NCBI GenBank assembly: GCA_910587045.1
Contig: CAJULG010000001.1
Span: 489,087-553,086 of the forward strand
DNA from: an uncultured Lachnospiraceae bacterium
Lineage (GTDB): Bacteria; Bacillota; Clostridia; Lachnospirales; Lachnospiraceae
Reading direction: 5' to 3'
DNA length: 64,000 nt
In this document: piece by piece, positions 56,286 through 64,000 of the stretch
Layout of the letters: every line of letters begins with the position of its first letter
How positions within the stretch are numbered: position 1 is the first letter of the stretch
Notes under the pieces: generated by a model
Told to the model about the DNA's origin: nothing
Seen by the model: only the letters and a program-made list of their open reading frames with translations
Database searches by the model: none
Program-made: the position numbers and the translations under genes

Positions 56286-56516
56286 CGACTCTCCCTCATT
56301 TCTGAAAATTTTCTAACATACTTTTGGTATCCGGTTCATTTCCATAATTCCGATCAATAAAACAAAATATTATAATAATTTTATCACATGCCGTCCCGGA
56401 CTGCAACACCTCGGGCGGCAAGTTTTGCACCATTCTCAAACTGCTACATATTCTATACTATACTTCTATGCCGTTACTCAAAACGGACTGCTTAAAATAA
56501 GTGAAAGGTGATATTC

Positions 56517-57728
56517 ATGAAACAATTACTCAAGTCAAACATAGTATGGATGCTTCTGTTTCTGCTTCCCTCTTTCCTGATCCTGAACACAGGTAAAAAC
56601 TGCTTTGCCCGGGAAGATACGGAAAGGGCAACCCGTATCTACCAGGGAATCGACGTCAGTGTTTATCAGGGAGAGATCAATTTTCAACAGGTACGGAGAA
56701 GCGGGATTGAAGTTGTATATATCCGGGCCTGTGAAGGGTTTGATCTTATCGATCCTTATTTTGAGCAAAATTATAGAAATGCTTTTAATGCCGGCCTGAA
56801 AATCGGCTTTTATCACTATATTACCGCATCCGATCCGGATGAAGCCAGATCACAGGCGGATTTTTTCTACTCTCTTCTGGATGGAAAAACCATTGACTGT
56901 TATCCCGCCATGGATTTTGAACAGTTTCCGGATCTCACAAGAGAGGAGATCAATGAGATCGGAACTGCATACTTAGAACGGTTACAGGAATTACTGGGAT
57001 ATACGCCGGCTATTTATTCTGACGTGAACAACATAGAAACCATCTGGTATGCCTCTCTTTCCAAATATCCGCTCTGGGTAGCAGAATACGGGACCGGAAT
57101 GCCCCAAAGCATCGGCAACTGGTCAGACTGGAGCGGTTTTCAGCATTCCGATGAAGGAAATATAGCCGGGATCAATGGCTATGTAGACCTTGACTATTTC
57201 AAGGATTCCATTTTTATACATCCCTCCGAACGTCCGGCTCCGGCCCCGGAGCCTTCCCCGAATCCCAATCCGACGGACCTGTCCTATACAGTCATGCCGG
57301 GAGACACTTTATATTCTATCTCACTGCAATACCGCACCACGATCCCTGAATTAGCAGCGTTCAATAATATTTTAAACCCGAATCGGATCTATCCAGGACA
57401 GGTATTGAAAATCCCTGACTTTTCCACTCCGGTATCCACCTATACAATCCGCCCCGGAGATACGCTGTCCTCCATTGCAAATCGATTTGACACCACGGTT
57501 CAGACCCTCCTGGCATTAAATTCACTATCGGATCCGAATCGGATCTATCCGGGGCAGGTGCTGCGATTAGCAGATGATCCGGACAATACCTTCTACCGGG
57601 TAAACAGCGGAGACACCTTAAGCGGAATTGCCACCCGCTTTGATACTACTGTATCTGCCCTTGCAGAACGCAATCATATTGCCAACCCGAATCTGATCTA
57701 TGCCGGAGAAATCCTGTCCATACCATAA
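56517..57728 (+). CDS. Secreted GH25 muramidase with three LysM domains
   Basis: 403 residues from the ATG at 56517, with AAAGGTG ahead; the frame is open from a GTG at 56508. Signal peptide about 1-33. GH25 domain about 42-235: YQGIDVSVYQGEINFQQVRRSG, YPAMDFEQFPD with the acidic pair, LWVAEYGTG. A Pro-rich linker then leads to three LysM repeats, each of form Y.V.PGDTL.SI...... (about 263, 311, 358). It should bind and cut peptidoglycan at the cell surface. Plus strand, single gene. Confidence 0.93.
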   Translation: MKQLLKSNIVWMLLFLLPSFLILNTGKNCFAREDTERATRIYQGIDVSVYQGEINFQQVRRSGIEVVYIRACEGFDLIDPYFEQNYRNAFNAGLKIGFYHYITASDPDEARSQADFFYSLLDGKTIDCYPAMDFEQFPDLTREEINEIGTAYLERLQELLGYTPAIYSDVNNIETIWYASLSKYPLWVAEYGTGMPQSIGNWSDWSGFQHSDEGNIAGINGYVDLDYFKDSIFIHPSERPAPAPEPSPNPNPTDLSYTVMPGDTLYSISLQYRTTIPELAAFNNILNPNRIYPGQVLKIPDFSTPVSTYTIRPGDTLSSIANRFDTTVQTLLALNSLSDPNRIYPGQVLRLADDPDNTFYRVNSGDTLSGIATRFDTTVSALAERNHIANPNLIYAGEILSIP

Positions 57729-57765
57729 AACTGACCGGATCATCCTCTTTCCCTATGCTTTTAAG

Positions 57766-57801
57766 CAAAAAAGGTATCTCCAAAATCCTTTGGAGATACC
57801 T
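57766..57801 (-). terminator. Terminator of the FliD-like gene
   Basis: A 13-bp perfect stem AGGTATCTCCAAA-loop-complement with a 4-base loop and T6 on the minus strand. It stands 16 bases after the FliD-like stop. Confidence 0.9.
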
Positions 57802-57816
57802 GCATGTTTCTGATGT

Positions 57817-58575
57817 TTAAAGACTTCCGTTATATAGCGTACCTGCATAGGAAGCTACATAGCCTGCCTTGCTGTTATACAAGGAAGTGGATGAAGCTGC
57901 ACTGGACGAAAGATTATTAATTTCAATCGCCTTCTGATAAGCCTTGGCACTCAGGGAGTGAGAACCGTTAAACAGATTCTTCACATCACGCATATCTGCT
58001 TCCTTAAATGCCTTTTCATCTATGGACAGGGTATTATCTGAATTAATCTTGATCCCTATATCCTCCAGCATATCCTTACGGGCAGTCATCTCACCCTTCA
58101 GTGTCGTTCCCTTCCGGGCAATCGACGTGTTTTTAGACTTCAAAGCATCTGTTATCAGTGCATTGTAATCACTTGTAAACTGCTTCACAGCCTTATAAAT
58201 CTTATCTGTATCATACTCCTGCGTTGTCGTTCCGGTTTCTGCGTCCTTGACATCCGTCTTTGTGAATACGGACTTCTTTCCTACATCCATCAAAGCACTT
58301 GCTGAATTCTTCAGCGATGCAGACTTTGTCTTGGTCTCAGTATATTCTTTCTTATCTGTCTCTTCCTTAACCTTTGTTTCTTCGTTCCTCTTTGGCCTTG
58401 AAGAAGTCTTCGACGTGGTCTTGTCATCCGACATCTGTGCATAATATGCTTTCACTAATTTTCCGTAGGAACCATTCTTGATCATTGCATAGTCTCCAAG
58501 AGAACTATACAAAGAACTTGAAATACCACCGCCCAGCATACTGCTGAAAAAGTTTGAATTCACTCCAAAATTCAT
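57817..58575 (-). CDS. Protein with FliD-like (flagellar cap) C-terminal domain
   Basis: 252 residues from 58575, with AAAGGAGTG ahead. It has no clear signal peptide. N-terminal GGGISSSLYSSLGDYAMIKNGSYGKLVKAYYAQ, a charged Lys/Glu middle (70-115), then a C-terminal part reading VKQFTSDYNALITDALKSKN ... MLEDIGIKINSDNTLSIDEKAFKEADMRDVKNLF, which closely resembles the late domain of FliD. No flagellar genes are nearby. It may be a stand-alone secreted or surface protein of the Lachnospiraceae type. The role is not known. Confidence 0.65.
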   Translation of the reverse strand: MNFGVNSNFFSSMLGGGISSSLYSSLGDYAMIKNGSYGKLVKAYYAQMSDDKTTSKTSSRPKRNEETKVKEETDKKEYTETKTKSASLKNSASALMDVGKKSVFTKTDVKDAETGTTTQEYDTDKIYKAVKQFTSDYNALITDALKSKNTSIARKGTTLKGEMTARKDMLEDIGIKINSDNTLSIDEKAFKEADMRDVKNLFNGSHSLSAKAYQKAIEINNLSSSAASSTSLYNSKAGYVASYAGTLYNGSL

Positions 58576-58716
58576 TGCAATCACTCCTTTGTCTGACTTA
58601 CAGGGGACTCCATTCCCCTACTCTTGGCTTCTACATCGCATAAAACGATATATCTTAATTAATATATCGAACCTATATATAGAAAACTTTATAGCATCTA
58701 CCATAAAATGTCAAGA

Positions 58717-58971
58717 CTACGCCTGTAAAAAATCTGCGATTCCTTCGATTGCATCTGCTTCATCCACCCCGTCACAGGATACCAGTAATTCATCTCCCTG
58801 AGCAAGAGCAAGACTCATCATACCCATGATGCTCTTCGCATTGATCCGCTTATCCTCCATCTCCAGATAGATTTTACTCTCAAATTGACTTGCAACCTGC
58901 ACGAACATTGCAATCGGCGGCTTTCCCTCTGGTCCTTCCTTGATATTAACGACCATCTTCTTCGTTGTCAT
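58717..58971 (-). CDS. Crh-like HPr protein lacking the phosphorylatable His
   Basis: 84 residues. The HPr fold is clear: FVQVASQFESKIYLE, then NAKSIMGMMSL, which holds the regulatory Ser (Ser47) phosphorylated by HPr kinase. In HPr the active His15 sits in GIHARPA; here the place reads EGKPPIA and is Gly16, so PTS phosphotransfer is excluded. Bacillus Crh is also His-less (Gln). It follows whiA, as in the yvcJ-yvcK-whiA-crh block of Bacillus, and has its own promoter at 59043-59071. Expected to act with CcpA in catabolite repression once Ser47 is phosphorylated. Confidence 0.85.
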   Translation of the reverse strand: MTTKKMVVNIKEGPEGKPPIAMFVQVASQFESKIYLEMEDKRINAKSIMGMMSLALAQGDELLVSCDGVDEADAIEGIADFLQA

Positions 58972-59042
58972 AGTATTCTCTCCTTGTACATTCCTGTGTT
59001 ATTTCTGCTAACAGTTGTAACATGCTTCATACTTTATCCCCC

Positions 59043-59071
59043 ATTATGCCATTCAATTCTACTTCTGTCAA
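59043..59071 (-). promoter_or_regulatory. Promoter of the Crh-like gene
   Basis: Minus strand TTGACA (59066-59071), 17 bases, CATAAT (59043-59048), in the 190-base gap between whiA and crh. Nothing else is seen in that gap. Confidence 0.7.
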
Positions 59072-59161
59072 ACCATCTTTTCATTTTTCGTTCTCTGCTG
59101 TCATATTTCAACAAAGATCTGACTGCCTGCCTTCCCCGCTTTTTCAACAACGGCCCGTTTA

Positions 59162-60079
59162 TCATGATGATTCTCCTGTCCGCATGGAATCTGCGATCTC
59201 GCTTAACCTTCTCAGCCGATGATTAACACCTGACTTGCTGACCGGTGGATCCAACAGTTCTCCCAGCTCCTTCAGAGAAATATCCGGCTCCTGAATCCGA
59301 AGTTCTGCCACCTGCCGCAGCCCGGGGTTCAGACTGCCAAAGCCCTTATGCTGTTCAATATAGCGAATATCCTCTAACTGTCGCTGGGCCGCTGTCAGAG
59401 TTTTGTTGATATTCGCCAGATCACAGTTTACCTTACGGTTCGTCTGATTTCTTACATCCTTCAGTATCCTTATATTTTCCATATTCATCAATGCCCGATG
59501 CGCTTCCATGACATTCAGCGCATCCACGATCATGGAACCCTCCTTCAGATATACGACATAGTATTTTTTCCGGATCACTACCTTTCCATCCAGGTCAAAG
59601 AAACGCATCAGGCTCCTTATGTCCTCCGCCAGTTGAATATCCTCACAGGCGATTTCAAAATGATAGGATTTCTCCGGACTGTTAACGGAACCGCTGGAAA
59701 GAAATGCACCTCTTAAAAATGCCCGCTTACAGCAATCCTTCTGTATCACAAGCCGGTCCAGTCGCTTCTCCTCTGTCAGCTTGCAGGCCTGCAGGATCCG
59801 AGCGGTTTCTTTCTTATCCATTACGAACAACTCATAGATAACAGCCGTCCGCCGGCCCATATATAGCCGGAGACGCACCTGTGACGTAATGCCGAAAATA
59901 CGAAAAATTAAAATACCGGTTTTTCTTGCCACACGCAGATTTTCTGTTCGAACATGAAGATATGGCTGAACACTGCCGCCACACATCAAAAGCAGGGAGG
60001 TTAATTCTGCAATCTGACAATGTCTGGCGCCTGGCATCTGCTTTACCAGTTCTTCCTTCACTTCTGAGGAAAACGACAT
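59162..60079 (-). CDS. whiA: WhiA DNA-binding regulator
   Basis: 305 residues. The N-terminal LAGLIDADG-like homing-nuclease fold (FSSEVKEELVKQMPGARHCQIAELTSLLLMCGG, GAFLSSGSVNSPEKSYHFEI) lacks catalytic residues, and the C-terminus is a helix-turn-helix domain (RQVAELRIQEPDISLKELGELLDPPVSKSGVNHRLRRL). It controls cell division and sporulation in Gram-positives. It starts two bases after the rapZ stop; in Bacillus yvcK lies between these two genes, and here it is absent. Confidence 0.95.
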   Translation of the reverse strand: MSFSSEVKEELVKQMPGARHCQIAELTSLLLMCGGSVQPYLHVRTENLRVARKTGILIFRIFGITSQVRLRLYMGRRTAVIYELFVMDKKETARILQACKLTEEKRLDRLVIQKDCCKRAFLRGAFLSSGSVNSPEKSYHFEIACEDIQLAEDIRSLMRFFDLDGKVVIRKKYYVVYLKEGSMIVDALNVMEAHRALMNMENIRILKDVRNQTNRKVNCDLANINKTLTAAQRQLEDIRYIEQHKGFGSLNPGLRQVAELRIQEPDISLKELGELLDPPVSKSGVNHRLRRLSEIADSMRTGESS

Positions 60080-60081
60080 CC

Positions 60082-60957
60082 TTATCCCCCCTTTGTTATT
60101 GCATCCTTTTCAATATCCCGATGTTCGATCCTTACACTATAATCACTGGTAAGCAATGCCCGGTATAATCCATTTGCCAATGTGACGGACCGGTGCTTGC
60201 CACCGGTACATCCAATGGCTGTTACCAGTTGATTCTTCCCTTCTTTTATATAATTGGGAATCAAAAACTGTATCATATCCCGGAGCTTCTCCAGAAATTC
60301 CCCTGCCTCAGGGGCATTCATGACGAAATCCTGCACTACCCGATCGTTTCCGGTCAACGCCTTGAGTTCCGGAACATAATAAGGATTCGGCAAAAAACGG
60401 ACATCAAATACCAGATCCGCATCTCTTGGAATTCCATACTTAAATCCAAAGGAAACGATCGTTATGATAAAATTATTATATTCCTGATCTTCTACAAATA
60501 TCTTTTCCAGTTCACTGCGAAATTCTCTTGTCAATAAATTAGAAGTATCGATGATACAACTTGCCATATCCCGCAAAAAACCGATCTTCTGTCGTTCTTT
60601 TTCAATCCCGCCTTCCACTCTGCCGAAACGGGCAAGCGGATGGATCCGGCGGGTTTCCTTATAACGTTTTACGATGACCTCATCTGTTGCATCCAGAAAC
60701 AGGATTTCAAAGGGATACCCCTGAGACTTCAACTCCGCCAGATAATCCGACAGCCGCCGGATTCCATCTCCACTCCGGATATCCACCCCGATTGCCACAT
60801 TATTGACTTCAGTAGCAGCGTCATATGCAATTTCAGCAAATTTAGGAATGAGCTCTACCGGCAGATTATCCACACAAAAGTAACCGAAATCCTCCAGATA
60901 CTTCAGTGCTGTACTTTTTCCTGCACCTGACATTCCTGATACAATTACAAATCTCAT
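60082..60957 (-). CDS. rapZ: RapZ/YvcJ family nucleotide-binding protein
   Basis: 291 residues from 60957 (MRFVIVSGMSGAGKSTALKYLED), with AGAGG ahead; the frame extends to 61017 but overlaps murB. P-loop GMSGAGKS, then DIRSGDG and LDATDEVIVKRYKETRRIHPL. The C-terminal GCTGGKHRSV is the family signature. In E. coli RapZ guides RNase E to the GlmZ small RNA; in Firmicutes YvcJ has a nucleotide-regulated role of its own that is not well defined. A hypothetical link to glmS in this window cannot be drawn. Confidence 0.93.
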   Translation of the reverse strand: MRFVIVSGMSGAGKSTALKYLEDFGYFCVDNLPVELIPKFAEIAYDAATEVNNVAIGVDIRSGDGIRRLSDYLAELKSQGYPFEILFLDATDEVIVKRYKETRRIHPLARFGRVEGGIEKERQKIGFLRDMASCIIDTSNLLTREFRSELEKIFVEDQEYNNFIITIVSFGFKYGIPRDADLVFDVRFLPNPYYVPELKALTGNDRVVQDFVMNAPEAGEFLEKLRDMIQFLIPNYIKEGKNQLVTAIGCTGGKHRSVTLANGLYRALLTSDYSVRIEHRDIEKDAITKGG

Positions 60958-61003
60958 ACCTTGCCTCTTATCCTTGTTCCTGTCCTTCTTTTCTCTTCTG
61001 ATG

Positions 61004-61921
61004 CTACGTAAAGTCACCGATCATCCGTATTTCCGGTTCTAAATCCACCTGAAAAGTCTCTTCCACCCGGCTTCTGACATCGTGAATCAGTGTTACGATA
61101 TCCTTTGCCGTCGCATTTCCCCGGTTCACCACGAAACCACAGTGCTTTTCTGATACCTGTGCGCCGCCTACCCGATATCCGGAAAGCCCGGCATCCATGA
61201 TCAGCTTACCGGCAAAATACCCTTCCGGGCGTTTAAATGTACTGCCTGCACTGGGATATTCCAGTGGTTGCTTTTCGCGTCTTGCCTCATTTAATTCCCG
61301 CATCCGTTCTGCTATGGTTTTGGAATTTCCTTGCTGAAGCTGAAGCTTTACCTCTAACACAATATAATTTTCCTTGGATACGATGCTGTTCCGGTATCCA
61401 AACTCCATCTGATCCTGTGGAAGAATGATAATTTCTCCGGCAGGCGTTAATAAGGTCACACAATCTATAATGTCCTTCATTTCACCGCCGTATGCACCGG
61501 CATTCATCATAACTGCTCCACCTATCGTTCCGGGAATACCGGACGCGAATTCCATTCCCGTCAGAGAATGCTCTGCTGCAACCTTAGCCGCCTTACTCAG
61601 CATACATCCGGCTTGTACCCATATGGTATTATCCTCTCCGATCTCAATTCCGGAAAATGCTTCACCGATCTGTATCACAACACCGCGGATTCCTTCATCT
61701 CCCACTAAAAGATTACTTCCGTTTCCAATAATATAATATGGGACCGCATGCTCGTTGCACCACCGGATCATCCCCTCCAGCTCTGCTATGCAGGCCGGCA
61801 TGGCAAAAATATCTGCAGGACCGCCCACCCGGAATGTAGTATGCTTGCTCATAGGTTCCATAAGTAAAATGCGCCGGATATCTATTACCTCTTTTAAGGT
61901 TCCTAATATATCACCTTCCAT
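61004..61921 (-). CDS. murB: UDP-N-acetylenolpyruvoylglucosamine reductase
   Basis: 305 residues, second step of peptidoglycan precursor synthesis. FAD domain: HTTFRVGGPADIFAMP, YIIGNGSNLLVGD and GMEFASGIPGTIGGAVMMNAGAYGGEM. Catalytic residues in PSAGSTFKRPEG (Ser/Lys region), and a C-terminal Glu near VEETFQVDLEPEIRMIG. Type II MurB, without the third loop. Between glcK and rapZ; the stop overlaps the unsupported extension of rapZ. Confidence 0.96.
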   Translation of the reverse strand: MEGDILGTLKEVIDIRRILLMEPMSKHTTFRVGGPADIFAMPACIAELEGMIRWCNEHAVPYYIIGNGSNLLVGDEGIRGVVIQIGEAFSGIEIGEDNTIWVQAGCMLSKAAKVAAEHSLTGMEFASGIPGTIGGAVMMNAGAYGGEMKDIIDCVTLLTPAGEIIILPQDQMEFGYRNSIVSKENYIVLEVKLQLQQGNSKTIAERMRELNEARREKQPLEYPSAGSTFKRPEGYFAGKLIMDAGLSGYRVGGAQVSEKHCGFVVNRGNATAKDIVTLIHDVRSRVEETFQVDLEPEIRMIGDFT

Positions 61922-62029
61922 AAACTTCCTTTCCTCAGGACTGATTTTTCCTCCGCAATAACAATTTATGTCAGTCCTTATGATTTCATTCCTGCCCTGC
62001 TCCGGACATTAGAGCAGAAGCGGATCATC

Positions 62030-62968
62030 CTAGCCTAAAATTAATTTTGCACCGCCATAAATCCCGGCATCATTGCCCAGGGTTGCCAGTTCAAATTTCG
62101 TTCCACGGCATGCATGAAAGGCGTATTTTTCAAAATATTTCGCAGTAGTATCAATTAATACCTTTCCTGCCTTAGAAACTCCACCTCCGATTACAAATAC
62201 TTCCGGATCCACCACACAGGCAACCTGTGCCAACGCCCGTCCCAGAGATTCTCCATGTGCTTCTACCAGGTCATTTGCCAGCTCATCCCCGTCTTTTGCT
62301 GCGTCAAAAATCTCCTTCGCAGAAATATACTGTACATTACGCAGTTTAGATGGTCGATCGGTATTATTTAAAAGGATCTTTGCCTGCCTTACAATTCCGG
62401 TTGCAGAGGTATACTGCTCTAAGCATCCCTTCTTACCACAGCCGCAGCTTTCCGTTTCATCGTCATTCACCTGCATATGTCCGATTTCACCACCGGCGCC
62501 ATTAACACCGGCAAGCATCTTTCCGCCTAAGATTATTCCACCACCAACACCAGTGCCAAGGGTAACCATAACGATATCCTGATACCCCTTGCCGCCTCCC
62601 TGCCACATTTCACCCATGGCAGCCATATTTGCGTCATTTCCTGCTTTGACCGGAAGATTCGTCAGTTTACTTAACTCCTCCTCTACATTAAAAATCCCCC
62701 AGCCAAGATTCACACATTTTAATACGGTTCCATCCTGCTTGACAGGTCCCGGCACACCCATGCCGATTCCGGCAACCTCCTCTTTATCAATCGCACTTTC
62801 ACAAAGCTTGTCTGCAACCGATTCTGCCACATCACCCAGGATATAACAGCCTCCCTCATCCTTACGGGTCGGGATTTCCCATTTCTTTAATAACTCACCT
62901 TCTACCGTGAATATTCCGATCTTTACGGTAGTTCCTCCAATATCAACACCTACTGCGTACTTTGCCAT
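62030..62968 (-). CDS. glcK: ROK family glucokinase
   Basis: 312 residues. The ATP-phosphate site AVGVDIGGTTVKIGIF, GMGVPGPVKQDG, the sugar site NDANMAAMGE, GTGVGGGIILGGK and the ROK zinc motif ESCGCGKKGCLEQYTS. It phosphorylates glucose that enters without PTS phosphate. It begins 12 bases after the hprK stop and lies upstream of murB, so glucose entry, wall synthesis and Ser-kinase control share one cluster. Confidence 0.93.
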   Translation of the reverse strand: MAKYAVGVDIGGTTVKIGIFTVEGELLKKWEIPTRKDEGGCYILGDVAESVADKLCESAIDKEEVAGIGMGVPGPVKQDGTVLKCVNLGWGIFNVEEELSKLTNLPVKAGNDANMAAMGEMWQGGGKGYQDIVMVTLGTGVGGGIILGGKMLAGVNGAGGEIGHMQVNDDETESCGCGKKGCLEQYTSATGIVRQAKILLNNTDRPSKLRNVQYISAKEIFDAAKDGDELANDLVEAHGESLGRALAQVACVVDPEVFVIGGGVSKAGKVLIDTTAKYFEKYAFHACRGTKFELATLGNDAGIYGGAKLILG

Positions 62969-62980
62969 CTTCTCTCCTCC

Positions 62981-63910
62981 TTATTTCTTTGCTTCCAGAT
63001 TTCCGGTTACCCGGTCATATAATTCCTGTGCAGCATTATACCCCATCTTCTTCTGACGATGGTTGACTGCCGCCGATTCTACAATGATTGCAATGTTTCG
63101 TCCCGGCCGGATCGGTATCGAATGGCTGACCACCCGGTTTCCCAGAATCTCCGTATACTGATCAGTTAAGCCTAAGCGGTCATATTCCGTATCCTTGTTC
63201 CATTCCTCCAGCTTTACGATCAGATCAATGGTTTCAGACATCTTTACACACTCTACGCCGAATAAGGTCTTAACATTGATAATTCCGATTCCGCGCAGTT
63301 CAATAAAATGCCTGGTATTATCCGGCGCCATACCCACCAGGGTTTCATCACTTACCTTCTTGATGACCACTGCATCATCCGAAACCAGACGGTGTCCGCG
63401 TTTGATCAGCTCCAGCGCTGCTTCGCTTTTACCGATACCGCTTTCTCCCATGATCAGGATTCCTTCTCCATATACATCTACAAGCACACCGTGAATGGTA
63501 ATCCTTGGCGCCAGCTCTACATGCAGCCAGCGTACCGCTTCGTGGACAAAAGACGAGGTGGTGGAATTCGAAGTCAGAACCGGTATCCCATATTCTCTTG
63601 CTATATCAATAATAAATTTGTGAGGTTCCAGCCCTCTACAGAAAATCAGACAGGGAATCTTATGAGAAAACAGCTTTCTGAAAATATCCCGGTTCTCTTC
63701 CTCGGTATGCATATTTGCAATATAAGCATGTTCAACATTCCCGCAGATCTGAATCCGATTGGAATCAAAATGCTCAAAAAAACCGGCAAGCTGAATTGCC
63801 GGACGGTTAATATCCGGATCCGTAATCATGATCTTATCTGTATCAATTTCCGGTATATGATTTACCAGGTTCATTTTTTCAATCAGACTTGTTAATGAAA
63901 CTTCGTACAT
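62981..63910 (-). CDS. hprK: HPr(Ser) kinase/phosphorylase
   Basis: 309 residues from 63910 (MYEVSLTSLIEKMN), with GAGGAG ahead; the frame is open to 63973 through the 22-bp repeat, which I do not accept. N-terminal MurF-like domain (LAGFFEHFD), then the kinase part with GESGIGKSEAALELIKRGHRLVSDDA (P-loop), and the signature LRGIGIINVKTLFG. C-terminal HprK signature VRPG-type RPGRNIAIIVESAAVNHR. It phosphorylates the Ser of HPr and of the Crh-like protein at 58717, in response to ATP, fructose-1,6-bisphosphate and phosphate in the known family members. Confidence 0.95.
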   Translation of the reverse strand: MYEVSLTSLIEKMNLVNHIPEIDTDKIMITDPDINRPAIQLAGFFEHFDSNRIQICGNVEHAYIANMHTEEENRDIFRKLFSHKIPCLIFCRGLEPHKFIIDIAREYGIPVLTSNSTTSSFVHEAVRWLHVELAPRITIHGVLVDVYGEGILIMGESGIGKSEAALELIKRGHRLVSDDAVVIKKVSDETLVGMAPDNTRHFIELRGIGIINVKTLFGVECVKMSETIDLIVKLEEWNKDTEYDRLGLTDQYTEILGNRVVSHSIPIRPGRNIAIIVESAAVNHRQKKMGYNAAQELYDRVTGNLEAKK

Positions 63911-63926
63911 GGCTATCTCCTCTCCG

Positions 63927-64000
63927 CATAAGCGCTTCCTGCTTCCCGCATAAGCGCTTCCTGCTTCCCGCATAAGCGCTTCCTGCTTCCCGCATAAGCG
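63927..64000. repeat. 22-bp direct tandem repeat upstream of hprK
   Basis: Three full copies of CATAAGCGCTTCCTGCTTCC plus CG (starts 63927, 63949, 63971) and the first eight bases of a fourth at 63993, running off the window. All are identical as read. It touches the hprK ribosome site. Each unit contains AGCGCTTATGCG on the minus strand, close to the end motif of the 4075-4553 units. The period is not a multiple of three, so coding use is unlikely. Confidence 0.9.

Noticed and set aside
56388..56419. GC-rich imperfect hairpin in the gap before the GH25-LysM gene
   Set aside because: It lies between diverging genes, so a terminator is not expected; no conserved feature could be assigned.
63911..63973. 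N-terminal extension of hprK through the 22-bp repeat
   Set aside because: No family resemblance, and a good ribosome site lies just ahead of 63910.
63927..64000. CRISPR array
   Set aside because: Units are contiguous with no unique spacers, and no cas genes are seen.

Overview
The window looks like the chromosome of an anaerobic, spore-forming Firmicute of class Clostridia, most likely a Lachnospiraceae-type gut bacterium of moderate GC content. The evidence is sigH in the cysS-mrnC-rlmB block, whiA with rapZ, an HPr kinase with a Crh-like HPr, all three [FeFe]-hydrogenase maturases, CotF-like spore coat proteins, a PPi-type phosphofructokinase and CIRCE-controlled groESL. Most genes lie on the minus strand. 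I see no prophage, transposase or CRISPR array.

Layout. 1-1.7 kb: 5' part of thyA, then a two-gene operon of an HTH regulator fused to a catalytically degenerate KDPG-aldolase-like domain and a small HExxH protein. 1.8-3.95 kb: groESL with promoter and CIRCE, followed by a long palindrome. 4.04-4.55 kb: the only gene-free stretch over 300 bases, holding a near-perfect 246-bp tandem repeat of hairpin-rich units. 4.6-7.9 kb: DUF6062, DUF2225 and glnS. 8-11.5 kb: tRNA-Thr(GGT) and the cysS-mrnC-rlmB-sigH operon. 11.5-17 kb: ispF-hydE-hydG-hydF-GNAT. 17.2-17.4 kb: tRNA-Val and tRNA-Met. 17.5-21.8 kb: Fic, GH25 muramidase, alpha/beta hydrolase and LCP ligase. 22-28.1 kb: glmS, phosphohexomutase, a DUF2156-type protein and a PPi-type phosphofructokinase. 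28.2-36.5 kb: GH3 beta-glucosidase, two spore-coat-like genes, a PII-like/DUF1538 pair and a beta-propeller HD-GYP receptor. 36.7-43 kb: gltBD behind a promoter followed at once by a terminator-like hairpin. 43-50 kb: degV, an RNA methyltransferase, dnaE, DUF5662 and a degenerate HD-GYP protein. 50.2-58.6 kb: DUF2752, a CD225/dispanin-type protein, tRNA-Thr(CGT), a second Fic, an AAA/DUF4143 ATPase, a giant TPR/Sel1 membrane protein, a GH25-LysM muramidase and a FliD-like protein. 58.7-64 kb: hprK-glcK-murB-rapZ-whiA-crh, a carbon-regulation and cell-wall block ending in a 22-bp tandem repeat.

How the parts fit. Sugar metabolism (glcK, pgcA, PFK, GH3) and amino-sugar/wall synthesis (glmS, murB, LCP, GH25) are interleaved with the HprK/Crh control module. 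Nitrogen assimilation is represented by gltBD and by the PII-like/DUF1538 pair. Two Fic proteins carry their auto-inhibitory motif at opposite ends of the protein. The most unusual items are the HTH-aldolase/HExxH pair, the tandem repeat family whose 'TTATGCG' ends sit just in front of three genes, the Crh-like HPr in a Clostridium with yvcK missing from the block, and the gltB leader.
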